In this document: in pieces, positions 1 to 8,809 of the stretch
How the letters are laid out: each line of letters starts with the position of its first letter
Position numbering within the stretch: position 1 is the first letter of the stretch
Assembly: GCA_002070565.1 (NCBI GenBank)
Contig: MWDM01000002.1
Span: 1 to 64,000 of the forward strand
DNA length: 64,000 nt
Direction of reading: 5' to 3'
Origin: Bacteroidetes bacterium ADurb.Bin139
GTDB lineage: Bacteria > Bacteroidota > Bacteroidia > Bacteroidales > UBA932
The notes under the pieces: model-generated
What the model saw: only the letters and a program-made list of their open reading frames with translations
Told to the model about the DNA's origin: nothing
Database searches by the model: none
Position numbers and translations under genes: made by a program

Positions 1-688
1 GTACCGTGCCCAGGTTGGCTATCCCCTTGGATATTTCTACGGATACAAGACTGCCGGCGTATTCCAGAACTGGGACCAGGTAAACAACACGGCTGCCAAA
101 TACGACGGAGCCAAACCCGGAGACCTGATCTTTGTTGACAGCGACGGCGACGGCAAGATTACCGAAGATGACCGCACCATGCTTGGCAGCGGACATCCCG
201 ACTTCCTGCTGGGATTCAATTTGTATTTTGCATGGAAAGGACTGGACTTCAGTATTACCGGTTCAGGTGCCTTTGGACAGGAGATTGCAAAATCCTACCG
301 TTCATTTGCCGACTCTCCCCTGCAAAACTTCACCACCGACATTTTCGGACGCTGGACGGGTGAAGGCACTTCCAACAAGTTGCCCCGCCTGACCACAGGA
401 AGCAACCTCAACTGGCAGAATATCTCCGATATTTATATTGAAAAAGGAGACTATGTGAAGATCCAGAATATCCAGATCGGGTACGATTTCAAACAGGCTT
501 TCCGCAAATTGCCTTTCGGGCAGCTCCGTTTGTATGTTTCTGCGCAGAACCTTTACACCTTTACCAATTATTCCGGACTCGATCCCGAGATCGGATACGG
601 ATATGATCAGGGCTGGGTACAGGGAATCGACCTTGGTTACTACCCTGCACCCCGTACGTATATGGTAGGTTTAAATCTTAAATTTTAA
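1..688 (+). CDS. SusC/RagA-family TonB-dependent outer-membrane transporter, C-terminal part
   Basis: This is the last 228 residues of a SusC-family glycan transporter; the plug and most of the barrel lie before the window. The frame is open from base 2. Seen: an acidic DSDGDGK loop close to the window start, a GSGHPDFLLGF-like strand, an IYIEKGDYVKIQNI segment typical of late SusC barrel strands, and a C-terminus ending GLNLKF with the terminal Phe expected of an outer-membrane barrel. SusC proteins import oligosaccharides through the outer membrane with energy from TonB. The susD gene begins 12 bases downstream, so the two are almost certainly one operon. The substrate cannot be read from this fragment. 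Confidence 0.95.
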   Translation, partial: YRAQVGYPLGYFYGYKTAGVFQNWDQVNNTAAKYDGAKPGDLIFVDSDGDGKITEDDRTMLGSGHPDFLLGFNLYFAWKGLDFSITGSGAFGQEIAKSYRSFADSPLQNFTTDIFGRWTGEGTSNKLPRLTTGSNLNWQNISDIYIEKGDYVKIQNIQIGYDFKQAFRKLPFGQLRLYVSAQNLYTFTNYSGLDPEIGYGYDQGWVQGIDLGYYPAPRTYMVGLNLKF

Positions 689-700
689 TTGTAATACAGT

Positions 701-2473
701 ATGAAAAAGATATTATTCATAGCACTAGCTGCCCTGCTGTTTTCGAGTTGTGAAGCTTTCCTTGACACGGAGAGTTACACCAAGAAAAACACCGGTAACT
801 ATCCGAAAACGGCAGACGATGCCATCCAGATGGTTACCGGGGTGTACGCCACCCTCAACAGGGTGCTTGCAAACTGTGGAAACTCCTACTATTTTGCAGC
901 TCAGCTCCTGTCAGACGACATGTTCGCAGGTGGCGGTGAGAACGACAAGCACTGGACCAGTCTGGAACACCTGATGTACGTAGACCTGAACCAATACAAC
1001 AGTTTCTGGTCAGACAGGTATTCCGGAATCAGTCGCGCCAATATGGCCATTGCAAACCTGGATAAGGTGGAAGACGAGAAACTGCGTAACCAGCTAATGG
1101 GAGAAACCCTGTTCCTCAGAGCCCTGTTCTATTTTGAACTGGTGCAAATGTTCGGGGATGTTCCCCTGATCACCCAGGTTCCTCAAAGCGTATCCGAAGT
1201 TGCCGAGTATCCGGCCCAGTCAACCCAGGAAGAGATTTTCGCATTCATAGCAGCCGACCTGAAGAAGGCTTCCGATATCATGCCTAACGATAAATGGAAT
1301 GCCACCGTCTCCGGAGAAGGCCATGCCACACGCTGGGCTGCACAGGCCCTGCTGGCCCGCGTCTTCCTCTTCTACACCGGATTCTACGGCAAGACAGAAC
1401 TGCCCATGATGGACGAAGAGTTCAAAATTTCAGGATCTGTTACAAAAGCAGAGGTGATAGCCGGCCTGGAAGATTGTATCGCCAATAGCGGCCACTCCCT
1501 TGCCAATGATTTCCGCAGGTTATGGCCCTATAGCAACTCTCTGAGTGCTAAAGACTACGATTATGTAGCAGATCTTAAAAGTAAGGGCGAGTACTGGCTC
1601 AAGGACGGAAGCAATCCCGAAACTGTTTTTGCCATCAAATGTTCGCACCTGGCCAGCTGGAGTACCACAGTAGGCTATTCTAACCAGTACCTGCTTTTCT
1701 TTGCCATCCGCAATGCAGGGACCAGTGATCAGTATAAGAACCTATTTCCTTTCGGACAGGGATGGGGTGCCGGAACGGTTAATCCCAAGCTCTGGGATGA
1801 CTGGGCCACACAGGAACCCACAGACAAGCGCCGCAAGGGATCCATTCTGGCTGCTGCAGACAGACCAAACTATGTCTATGGGGCAGACGCTCTGATGGAA
1901 GAAACCACTTACTGGCAGAAGAAAGTGATTGCCATCACCGGAGCCAAGGAATACGAACCGGACGGCAGCATAAAAACGCTGTATAACAGCTTTACCTCTT
2001 CTACCGAGTACTATGGTGACGGAGAATCGGACGACTTCCAGCTTGCACACGAAACCGACGTTATCCTGATCCGGTTTGCCGATGTATTGCTTATGCATTC
2101 CGAATTGACCGAAACAGCCAACGGCATAAATCAGGTTCGTGCCCGTGCAGGCCTGCCTGCCGTAAGCTATTCATTCCCGGCCCTTCAAAAGGAACGCCGG
2201 TTTGAACTTGCCTTTGAAGGCCTTCGCTGGGGAGATATGAGGCGCTGGGGTGACAATTATGCCATCAGTGCCCTAACCGGACAGCTGGGTCAAACGATCT
2301 GGAACCGTGGTGTACAAAACGTTATGAAAGACCAGGGAGCCGGCTACTCTGCCCGTTACCAGGCAACCCGCGGATTCCTGCCTATTCCCTCTTCTGAAGT
2401 GGACCTTTCCGATGGTGTGTTAAAACAGAACCCGGGCTGGGGCACAGATGCCGTGTTCGGAAGCTGGAACTAG
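701..2473 (+). CDS. SusD/RagB-family nutrient-binding outer-membrane lipoprotein
   Basis: A 590-residue surface lipoprotein that caps the SusC channel and binds the incoming glycan. The N-terminus has a signal peptide with the lipobox LFSSC (Cys17). SusD features follow: ANMAIANLDKV and GETLFLRALFYFELVQMFGDVPLI (the TPR-like helical scaffold), and near the C-terminus RVRARAGLPAV, ERRFELAFEGLRWGDMRRW and a GFLPIPSSEVDL ending. The length is a little above the usual 500-570. It sits 12 bases after the SusC stop and 29 bases before a third lipoprotein gene, a standard susC-susD-accessory order. No enzyme of known glycan specificity lies directly in this operon. Confidence 0.96.
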   Translation: MKKILFIALAALLFSSCEAFLDTESYTKKNTGNYPKTADDAIQMVTGVYATLNRVLANCGNSYYFAAQLLSDDMFAGGGENDKHWTSLEHLMYVDLNQYNSFWSDRYSGISRANMAIANLDKVEDEKLRNQLMGETLFLRALFYFELVQMFGDVPLITQVPQSVSEVAEYPAQSTQEEIFAFIAADLKKASDIMPNDKWNATVSGEGHATRWAAQALLARVFLFYTGFYGKTELPMMDEEFKISGSVTKAEVIAGLEDCIANSGHSLANDFRRLWPYSNSLSAKDYDYVADLKSKGEYWLKDGSNPETVFAIKCSHLASWSTTVGYSNQYLLFFAIRNAGTSDQYKNLFPFGQGWGAGTVNPKLWDDWATQEPTDKRRKGSILAAADRPNYVYGADALMEETTYWQKKVIAITGAKEYEPDGSIKTLYNSFTSSTEYYGDGESDDFQLAHETDVILIRFADVLLMHSELTETANGINQVRARAGLPAVSYSFPALQKERRFELAFEGLRWGDMRRWGDNYAISALTGQLGQTIWNRGVQNVMKDQGAGYSARYQATRGFLPIPSSEVDLSDGVLKQNPGWGTDAVFGSWN

Positions 2474-2502
2474 TATTTTAAACGATTAAAAAAACTTATG
2501 AT

Positions 2503-3339
2503 ATGAAAAAAAGTTTAATCCTTGCGATTTTTGCCGTTTTTGTACTTCTTTCTGCTTGTCAGCCCGTCGAGATCAGACAGGAACTCAAGGGCGGAATAAC
2601 GGAAAGCCAGCTCAATATCTCTGCGGTTCCGCAGGTGAGGGACGGTAAAAACTCCAACTACATTGACCTGAACAGCGATGGCAACGCCTGCCTCTCATCC
2701 TGGGACTTTGGCGTTGGCCTGTTCGTGGGAACCAAAGGAACTGTCAAGGTGATGATGAAAGGACCCAACGACATCATTTTCACCGGCCTGAACGCAGACG
2801 GTACAAAGATTACAAAAACATTGACCGTACAGGTTGATGCATTGTATGACGTGGAACCAGAATGGGCTCTTTTCTGCGGAGCAACCGGAGAAAAGACCTG
2901 GGAATGGGACAATGTTACCGGACCCGGTGTTTGGGGTAACGGCGGTTATAAAGGTTGCGCAGCCCCCTGCTGGTGGGTTGTCTCTCTGGGCGACATCAAC
3001 GGCCAGGCTCCCGGGGAGGGTGCCGGTGCCAGCATGACATTTACCATTGCAGGTGCCCGCCTGATCAAGAACTTCAACGATGGTTCCACAGTTCAGGGAT
3101 CTTTTACCTTTGATATGTCCAAGATCACCCTGGATGACGGTGGCAACGTATGGGCAAAGGGGAAATTGAACACCAAGAACGTCACTGTTCTCTGTGGAAA
3201 ATCCCCTAACGAAGGCGGTGCTCCGGTTAACAACTATGACATCCTCAAACTTACAGAAAACAATATGGTATTGTCCTATCCCGAACCTGGTGTCGGTTCC
3301 TGGGGCACTGCCTGGTTCTGGATGTTCAAGAAGAAATAA
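2503..3339 (+). CDS. SusE/SusF-position surface lipoprotein
   Basis: A 278-residue predicted lipoprotein (lipobox LLSAC, Cys19) third in the susC-susD operon, the slot usually taken by a surface glycan-binding protein. After the anchor there is a PKD/BACON-like beta segment (about residues 35-115), then a Trp- and Gly-rich beta region with repeated W, G and C residues (GVWGNGG, CAAPCWWVVSL) and a C-terminal part ending in PGVGSWGTAWFWMFKKK. The many exposed aromatics fit carbohydrate contact, but that is inference from composition and position. It is not recognised as a named family. A strong terminator follows 15 bases after the stop, closing this operon. Confidence 0.75.
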   Translation: MKKSLILAIFAVFVLLSACQPVEIRQELKGGITESQLNISAVPQVRDGKNSNYIDLNSDGNACLSSWDFGVGLFVGTKGTVKVMMKGPNDIIFTGLNADGTKITKTLTVQVDALYDVEPEWALFCGATGEKTWEWDNVTGPGVWGNGGYKGCAAPCWWVVSLGDINGQAPGEGAGASMTFTIAGARLIKNFNDGSTVQGSFTFDMSKITLDDGGNVWAKGKLNTKNVTVLCGKSPNEGGAPVNNYDILKLTENNMVLSYPEPGVGSWGTAWFWMFKKK

Positions 3340-3353
3340 CCTGACTTAGACTG

Positions 3354-3387
3354 AAAAAAGGGTGACTCGCAGGGGCCACCCTTTTTT
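3354..3387 (+). terminator. Rho-independent terminator of the susCD operon
   Basis: An A-rich/GGGTG arm pairs with CACCC followed by six T residues. The stem is about 10 bp around the loop ACTCGCAGGGGC. It separates the susCD-lipoprotein operon from the DUF4369/DUF6057 operon that begins at 3403. Confidence 0.9.
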
Positions 3388-3389
3388 GC

Positions 3390-3397
3390 TATATTTG
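3390..3397 (+). promoter_or_regulatory. Bacteroidota -7 box (TATATTTG)
   Basis: Matches the TAnnTTTG consensus of the main Bacteroidota sigma factor. It starts two bases after the terminator T-run and ends 5 bases before the ATG at 3403, so the mRNA would start at or next to the ATG. No clear -33 TTTG is seen at the right spacing. Confidence 0.6.
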
Positions 3398-3402
3398 TAA
3401 TC

Positions 3403-3972
3403 ATGAAAAGAATCTTATTATTACCCTTATTAAGTCTGGTGCTTTTGTCCTGTTCAGAAAGCAGAACTTATGTGATCAACGGCACATTTGAGGATGAAAA
3501 GTATGATGGAGAATATGTGTTTCTTGTCCCATTGGATGGCGTTATGCCCCGTGTCATTGATTCTGTACAGGTAAAAGAGAAGTCATTTGTTTTTACCGGA
3601 AAAGCCGACTCGGCACAGGTGAAGATCATACGCATGCGCCACTTGCTCCGGCTGGATATCCAGGAACTTCTGGTTGTGGTTGAACCCGGCGATATTTGGG
3701 TGCGACTGGATACGGTTAGCGCTGCCGGAGGCACACCTCAAAACGAAAAGCTGCAATCCTGGAAAGAAGTCAAGATGCAGGCAGACCAGACCATGAACCT
3801 GCTAAAAAGAATGAATCAGGCCGGAATGGACCAGCAAACCGCTGCACGTATCATGGAACAATGGGAAAAAGTTCAGGCCGACTTTAAACAGTTCAATCGT
3901 GAATTTATTGATCAGAACCAGGGAACTGCAGTAGGCCGCTTTGTGAACGATATGACTGGAGCCGGTCAATAA
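3403..3972 (+). CDS. DUF4369-like lipoprotein
   Basis: A 189-residue lipoprotein (lipobox VLLSC, Cys17). The core (about residues 22-115: YVINGTFEDEKYDGEYVFL, DSVQVKEKSFVFTGK, LLVVVEPGDIWVRLD) matches the DUF4369 beta domain usually found at the N-terminus of TlpA/ResA-type thioredoxin lipoproteins. Here the thioredoxin domain is missing: the rest is a charged helix (residues 118-180) and the protein ends. No CxxC is present. It is the first gene of an operon with two CxxCH proteins, so a link to thiol or haem chemistry is tempting but unproven. The next gene starts 21 bases downstream. Confidence 0.8.
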   Translation: MKRILLLPLLSLVLLSCSESRTYVINGTFEDEKYDGEYVFLVPLDGVMPRVIDSVQVKEKSFVFTGKADSAQVKIIRMRHLLRLDIQELLVVVEPGDIWVRLDTVSAAGGTPQNEKLQSWKEVKMQADQTMNLLKRMNQAGMDQQTAARIMEQWEKVQADFKQFNREFIDQNQGTAVGRFVNDMTGAGQ

Positions 3973-3993
3973 GTCTGTCTATTTGGATTAATC

Positions 3994-5574
3994 ATGCGTA
4001 AAGGAACAGTAGTAACAATTCTGATGGCCGGTATAGTTGCCGCCGCATGTTTTTTGTTCTTTCTGCTTCATTATCCATACCACAACTTGCTGAAGGAACA
4101 AATGATCCTTTTCCTTCATTCTGAAGAATATTTCCTGACTTACCTTGCCAAACCGGCCTGGCTGTCCTGTTACGCAGGTGACCTGCTTACCCAGTTTTAC
4201 ATACACCCGGCCGGCAGTGCTCTCATAATAACTGCATCACTGCTGGCAGAATGGCTGTTGTTCAGACGGGTGTTCCAAAAATTTGGGATACGTTCCCCGT
4301 TCCCCTCCCTTTTAGCAGCTGCACCGGTTATCATTGAATTTCTTTTCCATTGCGGGTTGCATTATCCTCTGAGCAGCACGTTCTCTACCCTGCTTGCCCT
4401 GGTCACCCTGATCGCCTTTATGCGGTTGCGTTCCAATTCCCTTTATTTTTGGCTGGCCTTTCCTACAGCTGCCATACTGTACCTGCTGGCCGGACACGGC
4501 ATCATCCTTTTTACAGTAGGTTGGCTCATTGGCGGGATCCTGCGCAAAGGCCTGCACCGGTACTTCCTGATTTTGCCGGCTGTCTGCTCTCTGGCGATGC
4601 CTTTGCTGGTGCGCACACTTTTCCTGTTATCTCCGGTGCAGGCATACAGATACCCGATCAGGAAACCGCTTACAGTAAACGTGGACATGACCTGGAAAAA
4701 GATTCTCGAACTGGATTATGAAAGCCAGCAGGGAAACTGGAGCAGGGTGTTGCTCCTGTCCCGTGAATACGCAATGCAGAACAGGATTGCTTCTTATTAC
4801 ACCAACCTGGCACTTTCACAAACTAATCTGATGGGAGAATGGCTGTTTCATTTTTACCAGCCGGGACCGGCCGGACTTTTTCTGCCGGCTACCCCACAAT
4901 CCACCCCGCTGATGATCACCTTTGCCAATGAAGTGTTTTTTTACCTGGGAGACCTGAACATGGCACAACATGCCGCCATGCTGGGCATGATCTTTTCGCC
5001 CTGCCACAGAAGCTCACGCCTGGTAAAAAGACTGGCCGGGATTCACATCGCCATTGGCGACGCACCGGCTGCCGGTAAATACCTGGGGCTGCTGGAAAAA
5101 ACCTTGTTTTACAGAAAGTGGGCTGTAAAGTCACGGGAACTGCAAACCGTGGAGAATATCCCGCTCAGGGAAAAGATCCCTTCCGTAGATACTATAAGGC
5201 TTGCAGATGATTACATCACCTCCCTGGAAATTCTGCTGCAGAGCAATCCGGAGAACAAAATGGCCCTGGATTACCTGCTTTGTTACCATATCTTAAACAA
5301 GGATATACCATCCTTCCGGCAAGCATACGATAAATGGTTCCACCATGCTCATGAAAGAATACCCGGGGTATATGCCCAGGCCCTTATTGTTTCACTTTTC
5401 CAGGAAAAAGCCGACAACGAGGTACTAAAAAAATACAACATGACTACTTCTGTAATAGGTGATTTCATGGACTATACCAGGACTTATGAAGAAGCAGGGG
5501 GTCTTTCTGCCCCCCTGCAGGAACGTTATGGGAACACATTCTGGTTTTATTATCATTTTGCATTAATCCAATAG
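3994..5574 (+). CDS. DUF6057-type membrane protein, copy 1
   Basis: A 526-residue inner-membrane protein. Residues 1-215 hold about six hydrophobic segments; the remaining 300 residues are soluble and look like TPR-type helical repeats (YLGDLNMAQHAAMLGM, RLAGIHIAIGDAPAAGKYLGLLEKTLFYRKWA). The C-terminus is YGNTFWFYYHFALIQ, close to YSGTYWYYLHFR in copy 2 at 7043. I recognise it as the Bacteroidota family called DUF6057, whose function is not known to me. The stop codon abuts the ATG of the CxxCH-propeller gene, implying translational coupling. The same gene pair is repeated directly downstream, so the two proteins probably act together. Confidence 0.8.
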   Translation: MRKGTVVTILMAGIVAAACFLFFLLHYPYHNLLKEQMILFLHSEEYFLTYLAKPAWLSCYAGDLLTQFYIHPAGSALIITASLLAEWLLFRRVFQKFGIRSPFPSLLAAAPVIIEFLFHCGLHYPLSSTFSTLLALVTLIAFMRLRSNSLYFWLAFPTAAILYLLAGHGIILFTVGWLIGGILRKGLHRYFLILPAVCSLAMPLLVRTLFLLSPVQAYRYPIRKPLTVNVDMTWKKILELDYESQQGNWSRVLLLSREYAMQNRIASYYTNLALSQTNLMGEWLFHFYQPGPAGLFLPATPQSTPLMITFANEVFFYLGDLNMAQHAAMLGMIFSPCHRSSRLVKRLAGIHIAIGDAPAAGKYLGLLEKTLFYRKWAVKSRELQTVENIPLREKIPSVDTIRLADDYITSLEILLQSNPENKMALDYLLCYHILNKDIPSFRQAYDKWFHHAHERIPGVYAQALIVSLFQEKADNEVLKKYNMTTSVIGDFMDYTRTYEEAGGLSAPLQERYGNTFWFYYHFALIQ

Positions 5575-7050
5575 ATGAAGAACCTGCTAAAGATACATAG
5601 TTTCATTGTCTTGTTAATCCTTACCGCCTGCGGGAGGTCCCGGGGATTCATCACAGAACAAATTCTGCCACCCATTTATCCGGATTATGCCGGTGTTACC
5701 ATCCCGGTAAACATAGCCCCTTTGAATTTCATGGTTAGCGACGCAAGCGGGCTAAGGGTAAATCTGTCGGTTGGTGCAATGAGCATCAACCTTAAGGGAC
5801 GGGGAAAAATCCGCATACCTATGCGTAAATGGCGCACGTTGCTGGACAAGGCTGTTACCCTTGAAGAAGACATAACGGTCTCTCTACTGGCCAAAATGCA
5901 GGGACAGTGGCACCAATACCTTCCTTTTCCATGGCACGTTACCAGGGACAGCATAGATCCCTTCCTGAGTTACCGCCTGATAGAGCCGGGATATGAAGTG
6001 TGGAAAACCATTCAACTGGCCGAAAGGCACAGTGAGTCGTTTCGTGAAAGGATTATAGCAGACAACCAGCTTACCGGGAACAATTGCATGAATTGCCACA
6101 CCTATGGCAACCAGGATCCCGGTTTGTCGTTTTTCCACCTGCGTGGCCCGGGCGGGGGTACTGTTCTGAACCGTAACGGTGTGCTCAGGAAAATTGACCT
6201 CTTTACCCAGGGAATGCTATCCGGTGTTGTCTATGGCAATTTTCACCCTTCCGGTCGCTATGCCGTATATTCAACCAACCTGGTGCTTCCCGGTTTCCAC
6301 ACAAAAAAAGGAGAACGTTTGGAGGTTTATGACAGCGGATCTGACCTGGTGGTTGTGGATCTGGACCTGAATCAGGTGATCCCGTTTCCCGAAGACTTTC
6401 CCCATGATTTTAGGACGTTTCCGGTGTTTTCGGCATCAGGCGATGCGGTTTATTACTGCAATGCACCCCGGATTACGGTTCCCGACAGTATTTACCACCT
6501 GAGGTATGATTTGCTGAAGATACCTTTTGATCCGGCAACGGGAACCTGGGGTAACAAGGTGGATACCGTGGTCAGGGCCTCGGCCATGGGGTTGTCTGTA
6601 TGCCACCCCAAAACATCCCCGGATGGCAGATACCTGCTCTTTTCCATGGCCCATTACGGGACCTTCCCCATATGGCACCAGGAAACAGATCTGTGGCTGC
6701 TGGACCTGCACTCAGGAGAAACAGACAAGCTGGAAGAGGTTAATTCACCTTATTCCGATACGTACCACAGCTGGTCTTCCAACAGCCGCTGGTTTGTCTT
6801 TGCCAGTAAACGCGATGACGGACTATACGGAAAACCGTATTTTTGTTATGTGGACCTTCGGGGAAAAGCACACAAACCCTTTGTGCTGCCCCAAAAAGAT
6901 CCGCAAAGGTATCACAATACACTTAAGTCATACAATATCCCCGAACTGTCACGGGGTAAGCTGCCTTTTGGCGCATCAGACATAGAGCACCTCTATTTCA
7001 AAGTGCCGGCAGAAAGGGTCAGTATCAAACAAAGCGTAGATCATGAATAA
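5575..7050 (+). CDS. CxxCH-containing beta-propeller lipoprotein (TolB/PD40-like), copy 1
   Basis: A 491-residue lipoprotein (lipobox LILTAC, Cys19). After the anchor comes a conserved PPIYPDYAGVTIP segment and a beta domain; residues 171-175 read CMNCH, a c-type haem attachment motif or possible metal site. From about 220 onward there are WD40/TolB-like blades: FHPSGRYAVYS, FPVFSASGDAVYY, SPDGRYLLFSMAHYG, SYSDTYHSWSSNSRWFVFASKRDDGLYG. It would be a periplasmic or surface-facing propeller carrying one haem. It is coupled to the DUF6057 gene before it and overlaps the second DUF6057 gene by 8 bases. Haem binding is inferred from the motif and its conservation in both copies, not shown. Confidence 0.8.
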   Translation: MKNLLKIHSFIVLLILTACGRSRGFITEQILPPIYPDYAGVTIPVNIAPLNFMVSDASGLRVNLSVGAMSINLKGRGKIRIPMRKWRTLLDKAVTLEEDITVSLLAKMQGQWHQYLPFPWHVTRDSIDPFLSYRLIEPGYEVWKTIQLAERHSESFRERIIADNQLTGNNCMNCHTYGNQDPGLSFFHLRGPGGGTVLNRNGVLRKIDLFTQGMLSGVVYGNFHPSGRYAVYSTNLVLPGFHTKKGERLEVYDSGSDLVVVDLDLNQVIPFPEDFPHDFRTFPVFSASGDAVYYCNAPRITVPDSIYHLRYDLLKIPFDPATGTWGNKVDTVVRASAMGLSVCHPKTSPDGRYLLFSMAHYGTFPIWHQETDLWLLDLHSGETDKLEEVNSPYSDTYHSWSSNSRWFVFASKRDDGLYGKPYFCYVDLRGKAHKPFVLPQKDPQRYHNTLKSYNIPELSRGKLPFGASDIEHLYFKVPAERVSIKQSVDHE

Positions 7051-8809
7051 ATTTTTTAATTCTCTTGAGAAGTCGCTGCCCTTTGTTTTTGGACTATGCG
7101 TTTTCCTTTATTTTGGACTGGTGTACCCGCACCATGTGCATTACCAGGAACAATTCCAGCTTTTTCTGACTACTCCTGCCTTTTTTCTTGAAATGGCTGC
7201 AAAACCTGGAGGAATATCTGATTATCTGGGTACTTTTCTGACACAATTTTTCCTGTTTTCATGGACGGGAGCGGCCATTATTGCCCTGTTGCTGACGGCC
7301 ATGCAATGGCTTATACAGACCATCTCCCATAAAATAAGCCCCGCACGGGCATGGCTAGCCCTGTCCTATATACCATCCGTTTTTTACTGGATACTGCTGT
7401 GCAATGAAAATTTCCTGACCGGGGGCGTAGTTTCCATTCTTGTGGCACTGTGTGTGTGGCTGTTGTATTTCCACATCAGCAAAACCTCCTTCCGAAAGCT
7501 GTATGTTCTTTTTGCTATACCTGTAATTTATTGGATAGCAGGGGGATCAGTAATAATTTTCGCGTTAGGCTGCCTAACCTTAGAATGGTTCAAGGATCGT
7601 TCTGCCAGAGGACGCATTACGGCTACAGCTCTTATCTTGCTCATGCTGGGATTGTGCTTTTTTACAGCCAAAATGATGCAGCCTCAATATCCTTTTGCCC
7701 GGCTGGTTTATGGAACGGATTTTTTTCGTTTCCCAAAATCCTATCCTGCGTGGGTCTGGGTCATGTGGCTTTTCTGCCTGATCATTCCCCTTTCCCGTCT
7801 TGTGCTGCCGTCCGTTTTCAAAAAACCACAAAACCAGACCATGACCCGGGTCATCACATCACTTGTCATTGTGTGCATGGGTACTTATATGATTGTCATC
7901 AACACCGACACGGCCAAGGAAGATATTATGGCCTATGACCATTATGTGAGAATGCAGCAATGGGACAAGGCTATAGCCAGGGCCGACCGTAATACCCCGT
8001 CATCACCGCTTTCTGTTGCCTGTCTGAACCTTTCCCTGTGCAAGAGCGGCATGATGTCCGACAATATGTTCCGCTATTACCAGAATGGTCCGGAAGGGCT
8101 TATACCCACCTTCGCAAGGGATTTCACCATACCTATGGTTACAGGCGAGGTCTATTACCACCTGGGATTCATCAATACAGCCCAGAGATTTGCCTTTGAA
8201 GCCATGGAGTCGTTGCCCAATTACTGGAAAAGCGGACGAGCCCTCAAAAGGCTGGCCGAAACAAACCTGATCAACGGACAGTACCAGGTGGCTCTCAAGT
8301 ACCTCAATATCCTTAACAACACTTTGTTTTACAAGGCCTGGGCCAACTATGTGACACCCTTCCTGGAAGACGAAGCGCTCATAGACGGGCATCCGGAATG
8401 GGGAAATCTTAGAAAACACCGTACCAAAACCGATTTTTTTGATTCGGAACAGGAAAAAGATATGATGCTGGGTATTCTCCTGCAGCAGGACCTGACCCAT
8501 TATATGGCATACGAATATCTGCTGGCCTATTGCCTGCTGACAAAAGACCTGGAGCGTTTTGTACAATATTTTCCCCTGGGCATGGAACTGCATTACGCAC
8601 GATTGCCGTACAGTTACCAGGAAGCCTTACTTTACCACTGGTCAATGAACCATGAGGATCCCTTTCGCACCGTGCCTTATCCAATAAGCGAAGATGTCAT
8701 GCGTAATTTGGCAGCCTATCAGAACCTGTATCTGAATTCATCCGATCCCGAAGAAGTTCTCAAGAAGAATTACTCGGGCACATATTGGTATTACTTACAC
8801 TTTAGATAA
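7043..8809 (+). CDS. DUF6057-type membrane protein, copy 2
   Basis: A 588-residue paralogue of the protein at 3994. The N-terminal 285 residues contain about seven membrane segments; the C-terminal part has the same helical-repeat character (YYHLGFINTAQRFAFEAM, LKRLAETNLINGQYQVALKYLNILNNTLFYKAWA). Shared landmarks with copy 1 are the N-terminal LxYPYHxxxxEQxxLF region, the FYQPGPAGLF/YYQNGPEGLI segment and the aromatic C-terminus. It is about 60 residues longer, mainly in the membrane half. Its ATG lies inside the end of the preceding propeller gene (8-base overlap) and its stop shares one base with the next ATG, so the four genes are tightly coupled. Confidence 0.8.
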   Translation: MNKFFNSLEKSLPFVFGLCVFLYFGLVYPHHVHYQEQFQLFLTTPAFFLEMAAKPGGISDYLGTFLTQFFLFSWTGAAIIALLLTAMQWLIQTISHKISPARAWLALSYIPSVFYWILLCNENFLTGGVVSILVALCVWLLYFHISKTSFRKLYVLFAIPVIYWIAGGSVIIFALGCLTLEWFKDRSARGRITATALILLMLGLCFFTAKMMQPQYPFARLVYGTDFFRFPKSYPAWVWVMWLFCLIIPLSRLVLPSVFKKPQNQTMTRVITSLVIVCMGTYMIVINTDTAKEDIMAYDHYVRMQQWDKAIARADRNTPSSPLSVACLNLSLCKSGMMSDNMFRYYQNGPEGLIPTFARDFTIPMVTGEVYYHLGFINTAQRFAFEAMESLPNYWKSGRALKRLAETNLINGQYQVALKYLNILNNTLFYKAWANYVTPFLEDEALIDGHPEWGNLRKHRTKTDFFDSEQEKDMMLGILLQQDLTHYMAYEYLLAYCLLTKDLERFVQYFPLGMELHYARLPYSYQEALLYHWSMNHEDPFRTVPYPISEDVMRNLAAYQNLYLNSSDPEEVLKKNYSGTYWYYLHFR

